Positions 1 through 6,844 of a stretch of DNA of 11,000 nucleotides are shown piece by piece. Source of the stretch: an uncultured Ruminococcus sp. (GTDB taxonomy: Bacteria > Bacillota > Clostridia > Oscillospirales > Acutalibacteraceae); the NCBI GenBank assembly GCA_902766585.1, contig CACXDV010000228.1:1-11000 (forward strand). Direction: 5' to 3'. The translations under genes and the position numbers were made by a program. The notes under the pieces were generated by a model. That model was given only the letters and a program-made list of their open reading frames with translations. It was not told the origin of the DNA and did no database searches. Numbering within the stretch: position 1 is the stretch's first letter; every line of letters starts with the position of its first letter.

Positions 1-48
1 GGTATGCTCGACGGTATCAGCTCAAAGGTGGTATGCTCTTCAAAATGA
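1..48 (+). CDS. C-terminal end of an upstream gene, possibly a TM1266-type iron-only hydrogenase regulator (partial)
   Basis: Frame 1 is open from the window edge to a TGA at 46-48 and encodes GMLDGISSKVVCSSK. The stop overlaps the preferred hydE start as ATGA (45-48), so the two genes are probably translationally coupled. Small TM1266-family proteins (about 80 residues, annotated as putative iron-only hydrogenase system regulators) often precede hydE in Clostridia and Thermotoga. They end in a loosely similar pattern of the type LGxIxGVxVKxxxSK. From 15 residues the reading frame and overlap are visible, but the family name is only an inference from context and weak similarity. Confidence 0.5.
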   Translation, partial: GMLDGISSKVVCSSK

Positions 49-1097
49 CATACTCAAAAGAACTGATCGACCGTCTGTATAACGGACTTCCGCTTTCTCG
101 TGAGGATTATATTTTTCTTATCGCAAACAGAAGCCCTGAGATTTCCTCATATCTTTTTGAATCGGCAAGAAAAAAGCGTGAGGAGTTTTACGGAAAAAAG
201 GTCTTTATCAGGGGACTGATAGAATTTACAAGCTATTGTAAAAATGACTGTCTTTACTGCGGTCTGAGAAGGAGCAATAAAAATGCGGGAAGATACCGTC
301 TTAATGAAGAAGATATTCTTCTTTGCTGTACAAACGGTTATGAGCTTGGCTTTCGTACCTTTGTACTGCAGGGCGGAGAGGATCCATATTATACCGATAA
401 AAAAATGATCAGTATAATTTCATCTGTCAAAAAACGCTTTCCCGATTGTGCGCTTACACTTTCAGCAGGCGAAAAAACCCGCACGAGCTATCAGGATTTT
501 TTTGACGCTGGTGCAGACAGATATCTCCTGCGCCACGAAACTGCCGATCCTGCTCATTACGGCAGACTTCATCCGCGTGAAATGAGCTTTGAAAACCGCA
601 TGAGATGTCTTTACGACCTAAAGGATATAGGTTATCAGGTCGGCTGCGGATTCATGGTCGGTTCACCCTTCCAGACGATCGGAAATGTAGCTGATGAAAT
701 GCTTTTCTTGAGGGAATTCCGTCCTCATATGGTTGGAATAGGTCCGTTCATACCTCACCACGATACCCCCTTTGCAGATAAGACCGGAGGATCAGCCGAT
801 TTAACTATATTTCTGCTCGGACTGATACGTCTTACTCTACCCTATGTCCTGCTTCCGTCAACAACAGCCCTCGGCACTATACATCCGAAAGGAAGAGAGC
901 TTGGTATACTCGCCGGAGCGAATGTTGTTATGCCCAACCTTTCACCGGAGGAAGCAAGAAAACAATATATGATCTATGATAATAAGCTCAATACAGGAGC
1001 TGAATCGGCAGACGGACTCAATGCCCTCTGTCAGAAGATCGAAACAATAGGCTATTCTGTCGTAACAGACAGAGGCGATTGCAATACTTCGCAATAA
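45..1097 (+). CDS. hydE: [FeFe]-hydrogenase H-cluster maturase HydE, radical SAM enzyme
   Basis: HydE is a cytosolic radical SAM enzyme needed to build the 2Fe subcluster of [FeFe]-hydrogenase. It acts on the iron-CO-CN-cysteine synthon made by HydG. From the ATG at 45 the protein is 350 residues, the usual length. The CX3CX2C motif (SYCKNDCLYC) puts its [4Fe-4S] ligands at Cys65, 69 and 72, close to the Cys63/67/70 positions known for Thermotoga HydE. The GGED stretch that follows the first strands of the TIM barrel (near residue 110) is typical of SAM binding. An ATG at 33 also lies in frame, but it abuts the AAAGGTGG at 24-31. The ATG at 45 sits 13 bases downstream, overlaps the previous stop and matches family length, so I prefer it. 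hydG follows 47 bases after the stop. Confidence 0.95.
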   Translation: MTYSKELIDRLYNGLPLSREDYIFLIANRSPEISSYLFESARKKREEFYGKKVFIRGLIEFTSYCKNDCLYCGLRRSNKNAGRYRLNEEDILLCCTNGYELGFRTFVLQGGEDPYYTDKKMISIISSVKKRFPDCALTLSAGEKTRTSYQDFFDAGADRYLLRHETADPAHYGRLHPREMSFENRMRCLYDLKDIGYQVGCGFMVGSPFQTIGNVADEMLFLREFRPHMVGIGPFIPHHDTPFADKTGGSADLTIFLLGLIRLTLPYVLLPSTTALGTIHPKGRELGILAGANVVMPNLSPEEARKQYMIYDNKLNTGAESADGLNALCQKIETIGYSVVTDRGDCNTSQ

Positions 1098-1118
1098 TTG
1101 CAGATCAGATGACTGCAA
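1098..1118 (+). other. Small hairpin in the hydE-hydG junction
   Basis: TTGCAG (1098-1103) pairs perfectly with CTGCAA (1113-1118) around a 9-base loop, directly after the hydE stop codon. An overlapping alternative, ATTGC (1079-1083) with GCAAT (1091-1095), spans the stop codon itself. The downstream tract is A-rich, not T-rich, so this is not an intrinsic terminator for the + strand. It may affect mRNA processing or stability between two operon members, or it may be chance. Confidence 0.3.
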
Positions 1119-1144
1119 AAAAATAAATAGAAAGAAGAATGGAA

Positions 1145-2599
1145 ATGTCTTATAATCCAAAATCACTTAAGGCTGAAGATTTTATCAACCACGAGGAAAT
1201 ACTCGAAACACTCGCATATGCAGATGCTAACAAGCATAACCGTGAGCTTATCGAGGAAATTCTCGAAAAAGCAAGACCTAAAAAAACAGGCAGAGGCGTA
1301 GAATGTGCCGGTCTCTCCCACCGTGAGGCAAGCGTACTTCTTGCCTGCGATATTCCGGAGCTTACCGAAAAAATGTTCGCGCTTGCAAAAGAAATCAAGC
1401 AGGCATTCTACGGAAACCGTATCGTAATGTTCGCTCCGCTTTATCTTTCCAACTACTGCGTAAACAAATGCGTTTACTGCCCTTATCATTATCAGAACAA
1501 GGATATACCCAGAAAAAAACTCACTCAGGAAGAGGTCAAGCAGGAGGTAATCGCTCTTCAGGATATGGGACACAAGCGTCTCGCTATCGAAAGCGGTGAG
1601 GATCCTGTAAACAATCCTATCGAATATATTCTTGAATGTATTAAGACTATTTACAGCATCAAGCATAAAAACGGAGCTATCCGCCGTGTTAATGTAAATA
1701 TTGCCGCAACTACAGTTGAGAATTACAAAAAGCTCAAGGATGCAGGCATCGGCACATATATCCTTTTCCAGGAAACCTACCACAAGGAAAGCTATCAGAA
1801 GCTCCATCCGGCAGGACCAAAGCATAACTACGATTACCATACAGAAGCTATGGACAGAGCTATGGAGGGCGGCATTGATGATGTAGGTCTCGGAGTTCTT
1901 TTCGGACTTGAGCTTTACCGCTATGAATTTGCAGGTCTTCTTATGCACGCAGAACACCTTGAGGCTGTTCACGGAGTAGGTCCGCATACGATAAGCGTAC
2001 CCCGCATCAAACGAGCTGCAGATATTGATCCGTCTGTTTTCGACAACGGTATTGACGATGACACATTCGCTAAAATAATTGCCTGTATCAGGATCGCCGT
2101 TCCATATACCGGCATGATAATTTCAACAAGAGAGACTGAGGAATGTCGCGCAAAGGTTATGGGACTCGGTATCTCTCAGATATCCGGCGGTTCAAGAACC
2201 TCTGTAGGCGGCTATGCCGGATACAGCGCCGATGAAAGACCGCATGATACGGAACAGTTCGATGTTTCCGACCAGAGAAGTCTTGACGAGGTCGTAAGAT
2301 GGCTTATGGAAAAGGGCTATATCCCATCCTTCTGTACTGCCTGCTACCGTGAGGGCAGAACAGGTGACAGATTCATGGCGCTTTGCAAGGTTGGTCAGAT
2401 ACAGAACTGCTGTCACCCGAATGCGCTTATGACTCTTCAGGAATTCCTTACAGACTACGCAAGCCCCGAAACCAAAAAGATCGGCGAAGAGCTTATTGCC
2501 CGTGAGATACAGAATGTTCCCGATCCCAAACGCCGTGAAAGAGCTATCAATTATCTGAAGGAAATAACCACTGAAGGAAAAAGAGATTTCAGATTCTAA
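1145..2599 (+). CDS. hydG: [FeFe]-hydrogenase H-cluster maturase HydG, tyrosine lyase radical SAM enzyme
   Basis: HydG cleaves tyrosine to p-cresol and dehydroglycine and converts the latter to the CO and cyanide ligands of the H-cluster, releasing them as an Fe(CO)(CN) synthon. From the ATG at 1145 the protein has 484 residues. The N-terminal radical SAM motif CVNKCVYC gives Cys105, 109 and 112. The C-terminal auxiliary cluster motif CX2CX22C gives Cys397, 400 and 423, the last within NCCHPNA. Its presence separates HydG from the ThiH tyrosine lyase, which lacks this C-terminal cluster. A second in-frame ATG at 1139 is only 1 base from the AAGAAG at 1132-1137, whereas 1145 is at a normal 7-base spacing, so I chose 1145. 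Both cluster sites look intact, so the enzyme should be functional. Confidence 0.96.
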   Translation: MSYNPKSLKAEDFINHEEILETLAYADANKHNRELIEEILEKARPKKTGRGVECAGLSHREASVLLACDIPELTEKMFALAKEIKQAFYGNRIVMFAPLYLSNYCVNKCVYCPYHYQNKDIPRKKLTQEEVKQEVIALQDMGHKRLAIESGEDPVNNPIEYILECIKTIYSIKHKNGAIRRVNVNIAATTVENYKKLKDAGIGTYILFQETYHKESYQKLHPAGPKHNYDYHTEAMDRAMEGGIDDVGLGVLFGLELYRYEFAGLLMHAEHLEAVHGVGPHTISVPRIKRAADIDPSVFDNGIDDDTFAKIIACIRIAVPYTGMIISTRETEECRAKVMGLGISQISGGSRTSVGGYAGYSADERPHDTEQFDVSDQRSLDEVVRWLMEKGYIPSFCTACYREGRTGDRFMALCKVGQIQNCCHPNALMTLQEFLTDYASPETKKIGEELIAREIQNVPDPKRRERAINYLKEITTEGKRDFRF

Positions 2600-2620
2600 A
2601 GTTTAATAAACGGAGTGAGC

Positions 2621-2695
2621 AGAATGACCGAAAGAAATATCAGATCAGCATTTTTGTTATACATGATCAGCGGTCATTCTGTTTTTATTTTATTT
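2621..2695 (+). terminator. Intercistronic hairpin with T-rich tail between hydG and hydF (possible attenuator)
   Basis: AGAATGACCG (2621-2630) is the perfect reverse complement of CGGTCATTCT (2671-2680). A second stem, GATCA (2643-2647) with TGATC (2664-2668), sits inside the 40-base loop. A T-rich run follows (TTTTT at 2682-2686, then ATTTTATTT). This is the layout of a rho-independent terminator, but it lies inside the operon, 22 bases after hydG and just before the hydF ribosome binding site. It more likely trims hydF expression relative to hydE and hydG, or stabilises the hydG mRNA end, than stops transcription completely. The long loop makes it weaker than the other hairpins in the window. 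Confidence 0.55.
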
Positions 2696-2722
2696 AAAGG
2701 AGTTTTGATCTATGAGCCTTAA
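2624..2722 (+). CDS. Possible 32-residue leader or coupling ORF spanning the hydG-hydF hairpin
   Basis: A short frame opens at ATG 2624 behind a plausible Shine-Dalgarno sequence GGAGTGA (2612-2618). It runs through both arms of the hairpin and stops at TAA 2720-2722, 11 bases inside hydF in another frame. The peptide begins MTERNIRSAFLLYMISG and is mostly hydrophobic afterwards. Its start codon lies in the 5' arm of the stem, so translation and folding would exclude each other, and ribosomes ending at 2722 could feed the hydF start at 2712. I do not recognise the peptide. It may be a chance frame created by the hairpin. Conservation has not been examined. Confidence 0.25.
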   Translation: MTERNIRSAFLLYMISGHSVFILFKGVLIYEP

Positions 2723-3929
2723 TTCTGTCCCCTCCTCCGACCGCGTACATATTTCATTTTTCGGAATGAGAAATGCCGGAAAATCCAGCGTTGTCAATGC
2801 CGTTACAGGTCAGAAGCTTTCAATCGTTTCAGAAACCCTCGGCACAACTACCGATCCCGTTCAAAAGGCTATGGAACTTCTGCCTCTCGGTCCCGTGGTA
2901 ATTATAGATACCCCAGGAATCGATGACGAGGGAGAACTTGGCACACTGAGAGTAAAACGCAGCTATCAGGCACTTAACAAAACTGATGTTGCCGTTCTGA
3001 TAATCGACAGCTCAAAAGGAAAATCGCATGAGGACAATGAACTTATTGAACGCTTCAAAGCAAAAAATATCCCCTATATAATCGTCTATAACAAAAGCGA
3101 TATTTCCTCTGCTGAGATAAGCGATAAAAACGAAATATCCGTCAGCGCAAAAACAGGCGAAGGCATCAATGACCTGAAAGAACTTATTGCCCGCCTTGCC
3201 AAACCTGTTGAAAATACAAAAACTATTGTCTCTCATATGCTAAAGCAAAATGATATAGTTGTACTTGTCGTCCCGATAGACGGCTCTGCTCCGAAGGGCA
3301 GACTTATTCTTCCTCAACAGCAGACCATACGCGATCTTCTCGATCACCACTGCACTGCCGTAGTCACACAGCCTGAGGAGCTTACGCATACTCTTTCCTC
3401 ACTTAACTCTCCCCCTGCACTCGTTATAACCGACAGTCAGGCTTTTGCAAGGGTAAGCAGGGATACGCCTGATAATATAACACTTACCTCTTTTTCTATA
3501 CTTTTTGCAAATTACAAGGGTAATCTCAGGCTTGCCGTTGAAGGCGTAAGGGCTATTGATTCTCTGCAAAACGGCGACAAGGTACTCATTTCAGAGGGCT
3601 GTACGCACCACCGTCAATGCGGAGATATCGGAACAGTCAAGCTTCCCGCACTTCTTAAAAAATACACAGGAAAATCTGACCTTCAATTCCAATGGTCAAG
3701 CGGAACGGAATTTCCGGAGGATATTTCACAGTATAAGCTCATTATCCACTGCGGAGGCTGTATGCTGAATGAAAGAGAAATGAAATACCGCCTCAAATGC
3801 GCTGAGGATGAAAATGTACCGATAACAAATTACGGTACGGCTATTGCCTATATGAACGGTATACTTGAACGCAGTCTTTCCGTTTTTCCTGAAATAGAAG
3901 CTATCATTAAAAAGGAGGTACACCTATGA
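2712..3929 (+). CDS. hydF: [FeFe]-hydrogenase H-cluster maturation GTPase and scaffold HydF
   Basis: HydF carries the diiron precursor assembled by HydE and HydG and transfers it to apo-hydrogenase. It has 405 residues, the normal size. The N-terminal Ras-like GTPase domain shows G1 GMRNAGKS (18-25), a G2 threonine in GTTTD, G3 DTPG (66-69), G4 NKSD (127-130) and G5 SAK (145-147). The C-terminal cluster-binding domain has the expected CXHX46HCXXC pattern: Cys297, His299, then His346, Cys347 and Cys350. The start is fixed by AAAGGAG at 2696-2702, 9 bases upstream. The 3' end overlaps the next gene as ATGA (3926-3929). All key residues are present. Confidence 0.96.
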   Translation: MSLNSVPSSDRVHISFFGMRNAGKSSVVNAVTGQKLSIVSETLGTTTDPVQKAMELLPLGPVVIIDTPGIDDEGELGTLRVKRSYQALNKTDVAVLIIDSSKGKSHEDNELIERFKAKNIPYIIVYNKSDISSAEISDKNEISVSAKTGEGINDLKELIARLAKPVENTKTIVSHMLKQNDIVVLVVPIDGSAPKGRLILPQQQTIRDLLDHHCTAVVTQPEELTHTLSSLNSPPALVITDSQAFARVSRDTPDNITLTSFSILFANYKGNLRLAVEGVRAIDSLQNGDKVLISEGCTHHRQCGDIGTVKLPALLKKYTGKSDLQFQWSSGTEFPEDISQYKLIIHCGGCMLNEREMKYRLKCAEDENVPITNYGTAIAYMNGILERSLSVFPEIEAIIKKEVHL

Positions 3930-4966
3930 ATTCCGGAGCTGAAAATCTTGAACCTTTTGAAAAAAGAATTTATAAGATCTTCTCACTTATCGCCGGCTTT
4001 ATTCTGTTTATTTTGTCATATTTTTTTCTGCTTTCATCCGTTTACCTTGAGTTTGTTCCGGGAATGACTATATCACATGAACCGAAAACACTCATTTGTA
4101 CGGGTATAGCCGCTTTATATATGGTCTATCTCATTATCTTTATTATCAAAGGAATAAAAAAGAATGACAGTATTGACCGTAAAAGTCTTTTTTTCAAAGA
4201 TATACAATTGATCATTCTTAATCTGTTTGTATATATTATATACTACTATGAGATCCCGAATAAGATACTCTCCGCCGTTTTAGCCGTTTTGAGCGTAGTC
4301 TCCGCCGTTATTCTTACGGTTTATACGAATAAAGATGATAAAAAGAATACAGTCTTTTTTATGATAATAATAACCCTCCTTTTCGGAGCATTTATCAGTG
4401 CAAAAATTCTTTTTACCGATATTCTTGTAAGTCCCTGGGATTTTCAGACAAAAATCATTGTCGTTCAGTCGAAAGAACCGACAAAAAATCTGTCAAGAAA
4501 TATTCCTTATATTGTCGTTCCCGAATTGGTCAATGAAGATAATTTCATTGAAAACTATGATTTTCTTGATTATGATAAAATAATTGAAAATACCTCCGAG
4601 CTTGAAAATTATTGCAAAGAACTGCGCGAAAGCCTGAATACTGACAGCAGAGCCAATGGCAATAATAAGCCTGCCCTTGAAGAAACTGTTGACTTTATCG
4701 AAAAAAATCTTTCGGCATATGATGACGAATACTTTAAAGACAAATGTCTCTATATCAAAACCGCCTATTTCTGGGCTCAGATAAAGGATTCGGATATTTC
4801 CCATATAGTTCGTGAATGGGCAAGAAACCGTTTATATTTTTATTCTCAAACTTATTATGACGAAACTGATCATAGTATTAGCAATGATGGGTATATCTAT
4901 TATCTGATCTCTCTTCCAAAGGACAAAAGAGAATTGCTGAATACCTCTGATGAAAGATTTATCTGA
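3926..4966 (+). CDS. Five-helix membrane protein with soluble C-terminal domain, translationally coupled to hydF
   Basis: I do not recognise this 346-residue protein. Hydrophobic segments at about residues 16-41, 56-77, 93-110, 113-134 and 142-163 predict five membrane helices. A charged, soluble region of about 180 residues follows, rich in Asp, Glu, Lys and Tyr (for example EETVDFIEKN and SHIVREWARN). There is no cysteine cluster, no nucleotide-binding motif and no obvious signal peptide apart from the first helix. The ATG overlaps the hydF stop and has a strong AAAGGAGG (3911-3918) at 7-base spacing, so it is made from the hyd transcript. The base composition is visibly more AT-rich than the maturases, which is common for membrane proteins but also fits later acquisition. 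It is the last gene of the operon. A link to hydrogen metabolism is inferred only from position. Confidence 0.85.
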   Translation: MNSGAENLEPFEKRIYKIFSLIAGFILFILSYFFLLSSVYLEFVPGMTISHEPKTLICTGIAALYMVYLIIFIIKGIKKNDSIDRKSLFFKDIQLIILNLFVYIIYYYEIPNKILSAVLAVLSVVSAVILTVYTNKDDKKNTVFFMIIITLLFGAFISAKILFTDILVSPWDFQTKIIVVQSKEPTKNLSRNIPYIVVPELVNEDNFIENYDFLDYDKIIENTSELENYCKELRESLNTDSRANGNNKPALEETVDFIEKNLSAYDDEYFKDKCLYIKTAYFWAQIKDSDISHIVREWARNRLYFYSQTYYDETDHSISNDGYIYYLISLPKDKRELLNTSDERFI

Positions 4967-4968
4967 GC

Positions 4969-4983
4969 AAAAAATATCGTTTT
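4969..4983 (+). repeat. 15-base A-rich element upstream of the glyS promoter, copy 1
   Basis: AAAAAATATCGTTTT ends 4 bases before the -35 box of glyS. An identical 15-mer occurs at 7958-7972, in the same position relative to the mscL promoter. It could be an UP element (A/T tracts bound by the RNA polymerase alpha subunit), an operator, or coincidence in AT-rich DNA. Confidence 0.45.
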
Positions 4984-4987
4984 GCTA

Positions 4988-5016
4988 TTGCAGTAAAATC
5001 AAAAACATGATAAAAT
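4988..5016 (+). promoter_or_regulatory. Predicted sigma-A promoter of glyS
   Basis: A -35-like TTGCAG (4988-4993) is separated by 17 bases from TAAAAT (5011-5016). TG precedes the -10 box at 5008-5009, giving an extended -10 that can offset the weak -35. The start site would be near 5023, leaving a leader of about 30 bases. The leader is too short for a T-box riboswitch, which controls glycyl-tRNA synthetase genes in many Firmicutes. An A-rich element lies immediately upstream (4969-4983). Confidence 0.6.
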
Positions 5017-5053
5017 AGGTCTATCCGATGTGAAATCGAATGGAGGAATAAAA

Positions 5054-6430
5054 ATGAAAAACACGGAAAAAAATCTTGATAAGATCAAGGCTCTTTGTAC
5101 AAACAGAGGCTTCGTTTATCCCGGCTCCGAAATTTACGGCGGTCTGGCTAATACCTGGGATTACGGTCCTCTCGGCGCTGCTCTCAAAAATAATATCAAA
5201 AATGCCTGGCTGAAAAAATTTGTTCAGGAAAACAAATACAATGTAGGTCTTGACGCTGCTATTCTTATGAATCCTCAGACCTGGGTCGCTTCCGGTCACC
5301 TCGGCGGCTTCTCCGATCCTCTTATGGACTGTAAGGAATGTAAAACAAGACACAGAGCTGATAACCTTATCGAAGAATTTGACGGCACAAATGTTGCAGG
5401 CTGGTCAAATGAACAGCTGGCTCAGTATATCGAGGAAAAAAATATCCCCTGCCCGAAATGCGGCAAGCATAATTTCACCGAGATTCGTCAGTTCAACCTT
5501 ATGTTCAAGACCTTCCAGGGCGTTACCGAGGACAGCAAGGATACTCTTTATCTCCGTCCGGAAACAGCTCAGGGTATCTTTGTAAACTTTGCAAATATCC
5601 AGCGCACCACAAGAAAAAAAATACCCTTCGGTGTCGCTCAGATCGGTAAATCCTTCAGAAATGAGATCACTCCCGGCAAATTCATCTTCCGCGTAAGAGA
5701 ATTTGAACAGATGGAGCTTGAATTCTTCTGCAAGCCCGGTACAGATCTTGAATGGTTCAGCTATTGGAGAGGCTTCTGCCGCGACTGGCTCTACTCTCTC
5801 GGAATCAAGGAGGAAAACCTCAGACTCCGCGATCACGATCCTGAGGAGCTTTGCTTCTACTCAAAGGCTACAACAGACTTTGAATATATGTTCCCCTTCG
5901 GCTGGGGCGAGCTTTGGGGCGTTGCCGACAGAACAGACTATGACCTTACACAGCATATCAATACAAGCGGTAAAAGCCTTGAATATTTTGATCCTTCGAC
6001 AAATGAAAAGTATATACCCTATGTTATCGAGCCTTCACTCGGTGTTGAGCGTCTTTTCCTTGCTGTTCTCTGCGAGGCTTATGACGAGGAAGTTATCGAC
6101 GAAAAGGATACCAGAGTTGTTCTTCATCTTCATCCTGCTCTTGCTCCAATCAAAGCTACTGTTCTTCCTCTTTCAAAGAAGCTGTCCGAGAAGGCAGGCG
6201 AGGTATTTGATATGCTTTCCGCTGAGTTCATGGTTGATTTCGACGATGCAGGCTCTATCGGCAAGCGTTACCGCCGTCAGGATGAGATCGGTACTCCCTT
6301 CTGCATCACCTACGACTTTGACAGCGTTGATGACGGCTGCGTGACTGTCCGTGACCGTGATACAATGCAGCAGGAAAGAATTTCTATTGACAAGCTTGTA
6401 GACTATATCAAAGAAAAGGTAAAATTCTGA
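5054..6430 (+). CDS. glyS: Glycyl-tRNA synthetase, homodimeric class II type
   Basis: This enzyme charges tRNA-Gly with glycine in the cytosol. At 458 residues it is the single-chain dimeric type (sometimes named glyQS), not the two-subunit GlyQ/GlyS form. The N-terminus has the family stretch IYGGLANTWDYGPLG (27-41). Two CX2C pairs, C93/C96 and C133/C136, form a likely zinc-binding insertion. Class II motif 2 is seen around FRNEITPG (201-208), followed by REFEQMELEFF (215-225). Motif 3 is around EPSLGVERLF (326-335). The C-terminal anticodon-binding domain ends at 458. An upstream in-frame ATG at 5030 lacks a good binding site, whereas ATG 5054 follows TGGAGGA (5041-5047) at normal spacing, so I use 5054. 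It has its own promoter and terminator. Confidence 0.96.
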   Translation: MKNTEKNLDKIKALCTNRGFVYPGSEIYGGLANTWDYGPLGAALKNNIKNAWLKKFVQENKYNVGLDAAILMNPQTWVASGHLGGFSDPLMDCKECKTRHRADNLIEEFDGTNVAGWSNEQLAQYIEEKNIPCPKCGKHNFTEIRQFNLMFKTFQGVTEDSKDTLYLRPETAQGIFVNFANIQRTTRKKIPFGVAQIGKSFRNEITPGKFIFRVREFEQMELEFFCKPGTDLEWFSYWRGFCRDWLYSLGIKEENLRLRDHDPEELCFYSKATTDFEYMFPFGWGELWGVADRTDYDLTQHINTSGKSLEYFDPSTNEKYIPYVIEPSLGVERLFLAVLCEAYDEEVIDEKDTRVVLHLHPALAPIKATVLPLSKKLSEKAGEVFDMLSAEFMVDFDDAGSIGKRYRRQDEIGTPFCITYDFDSVDDGCVTVRDRDTMQQERISIDKLVDYIKEKVKF

Positions 6431-6434
6431 TAAT

Positions 6435-6472
6435 ATACGGCTGCTGATCCCCTTCGGCAGCCGTATCTTATT
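6435..6472 (+). terminator. Hairpin terminator after glyS
   Basis: ATACGGCTGC (6435-6444) pairs perfectly with GCAGCCGTAT (6457-6466). The stem can extend inward by a T-G wobble, G-C and A-T to leave a six-base loop. The tail (CTTATTATC) is only moderately T-rich, so some read-through into the small membrane gene at 6492 is plausible. That gene has no clear promoter of its own. Confidence 0.75.
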
Positions 6473-6491
6473 ATCAAAAGGAAGTGACACT

Positions 6492-6734
6492 ATGGATAAG
6501 ATATTAAAAATAACTGGTTTTGCTTTATGCGGAATAATCATTATTTCAACTATACTCTATCTTACACGAATCATGGAAAATGCAGATAACATTTTTATGC
6601 CCTGTCTGGCTGCGCTCATGTTTGTTGTCGGACTTGAAAACTTTAAGAAAAGCAAGCCGGCAGCTATAATATGTCTTATAGTGGGAACATTTATGCTCAT
6701 TTTAGTTGCTTTTCATTTTATAGGTATGCTTTGA
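6492..6734 (+). CDS. Small three-helix membrane protein of unknown function
   Basis: This 80-residue protein has three hydrophobic segments at about 6-25, 34-48 and 56-79. A short basic loop, FKKSKP, separates the last two. The ATG at 6492 follows AAAGGAAGTG (6477-6486) at 5-base spacing, which supports a real gene. The general plan, with a glycine-plus-acidic end to helix 2 (VGLENFKK), resembles small DUF3953-like membrane proteins of Firmicutes, but I cannot confirm that. It lies between the glyS terminator and the ilvE promoter, and transcription may come from glyS read-through. Confidence 0.7.
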   Translation: MDKILKITGFALCGIIIISTILYLTRIMENADNIFMPCLAALMFVVGLENFKKSKPAAIICLIVGTFMLILVAFHFIGML

Positions 6735-6779
6735 TATATAACAATATCGCTTTCTTTTATAATTTATATTACTATAATA

Positions 6780-6808
6780 TTGACAGGGCTTTTGTTTGGT
6801 ACTATAAT
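6780..6808 (+). promoter_or_regulatory. Perfect-consensus sigma-A promoter of ilvE
   Basis: TTGACA (6780-6785) and TATAAT (6803-6808) are separated by exactly 17 bases, an ideal match to the vegetative sigma-factor consensus. The start would be near 6815, about 30 bases before the ilvE ATG. Another TATAAT overlaps upstream at 6773-6778, but it lacks a convincing -35. No leader peptide, T-box or terminator hairpin fits between this promoter and ilvE. Confidence 0.85.
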
Positions 6809-6844
6809 AAAGCTGTATTTAATTTTGAAAGGAAGTCCTTAATT

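Noticed and set aside
1163..1987. 274-codon open frame antisense to hydG
   Set aside because: It lies fully inside hydG, which has all expected motifs. The translation resembles no protein and there is no suitable ribosome binding site. It is a codon-bias shadow.
5030..5053. Upstream ATG start for glyS
   Set aside because: It would add 8 residues, lies within a few bases of the predicted transcription start and lacks a binding site. TGGAGGA fits ATG 5054.
5703..6344. 213-codon frame in another phase inside glyS
   Set aside because: It overlaps conserved glycyl-tRNA synthetase sequence, has low-complexity Ser/Leu content and no start signal.
6671..6844. 58-codon N-terminal extension of ilvE
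   Set aside because: The extension covers the end of the preceding small gene and a perfect sigma-A promoter. The ATG at 6845 has a Shine-Dalgarno sequence and matches the family N-terminus.
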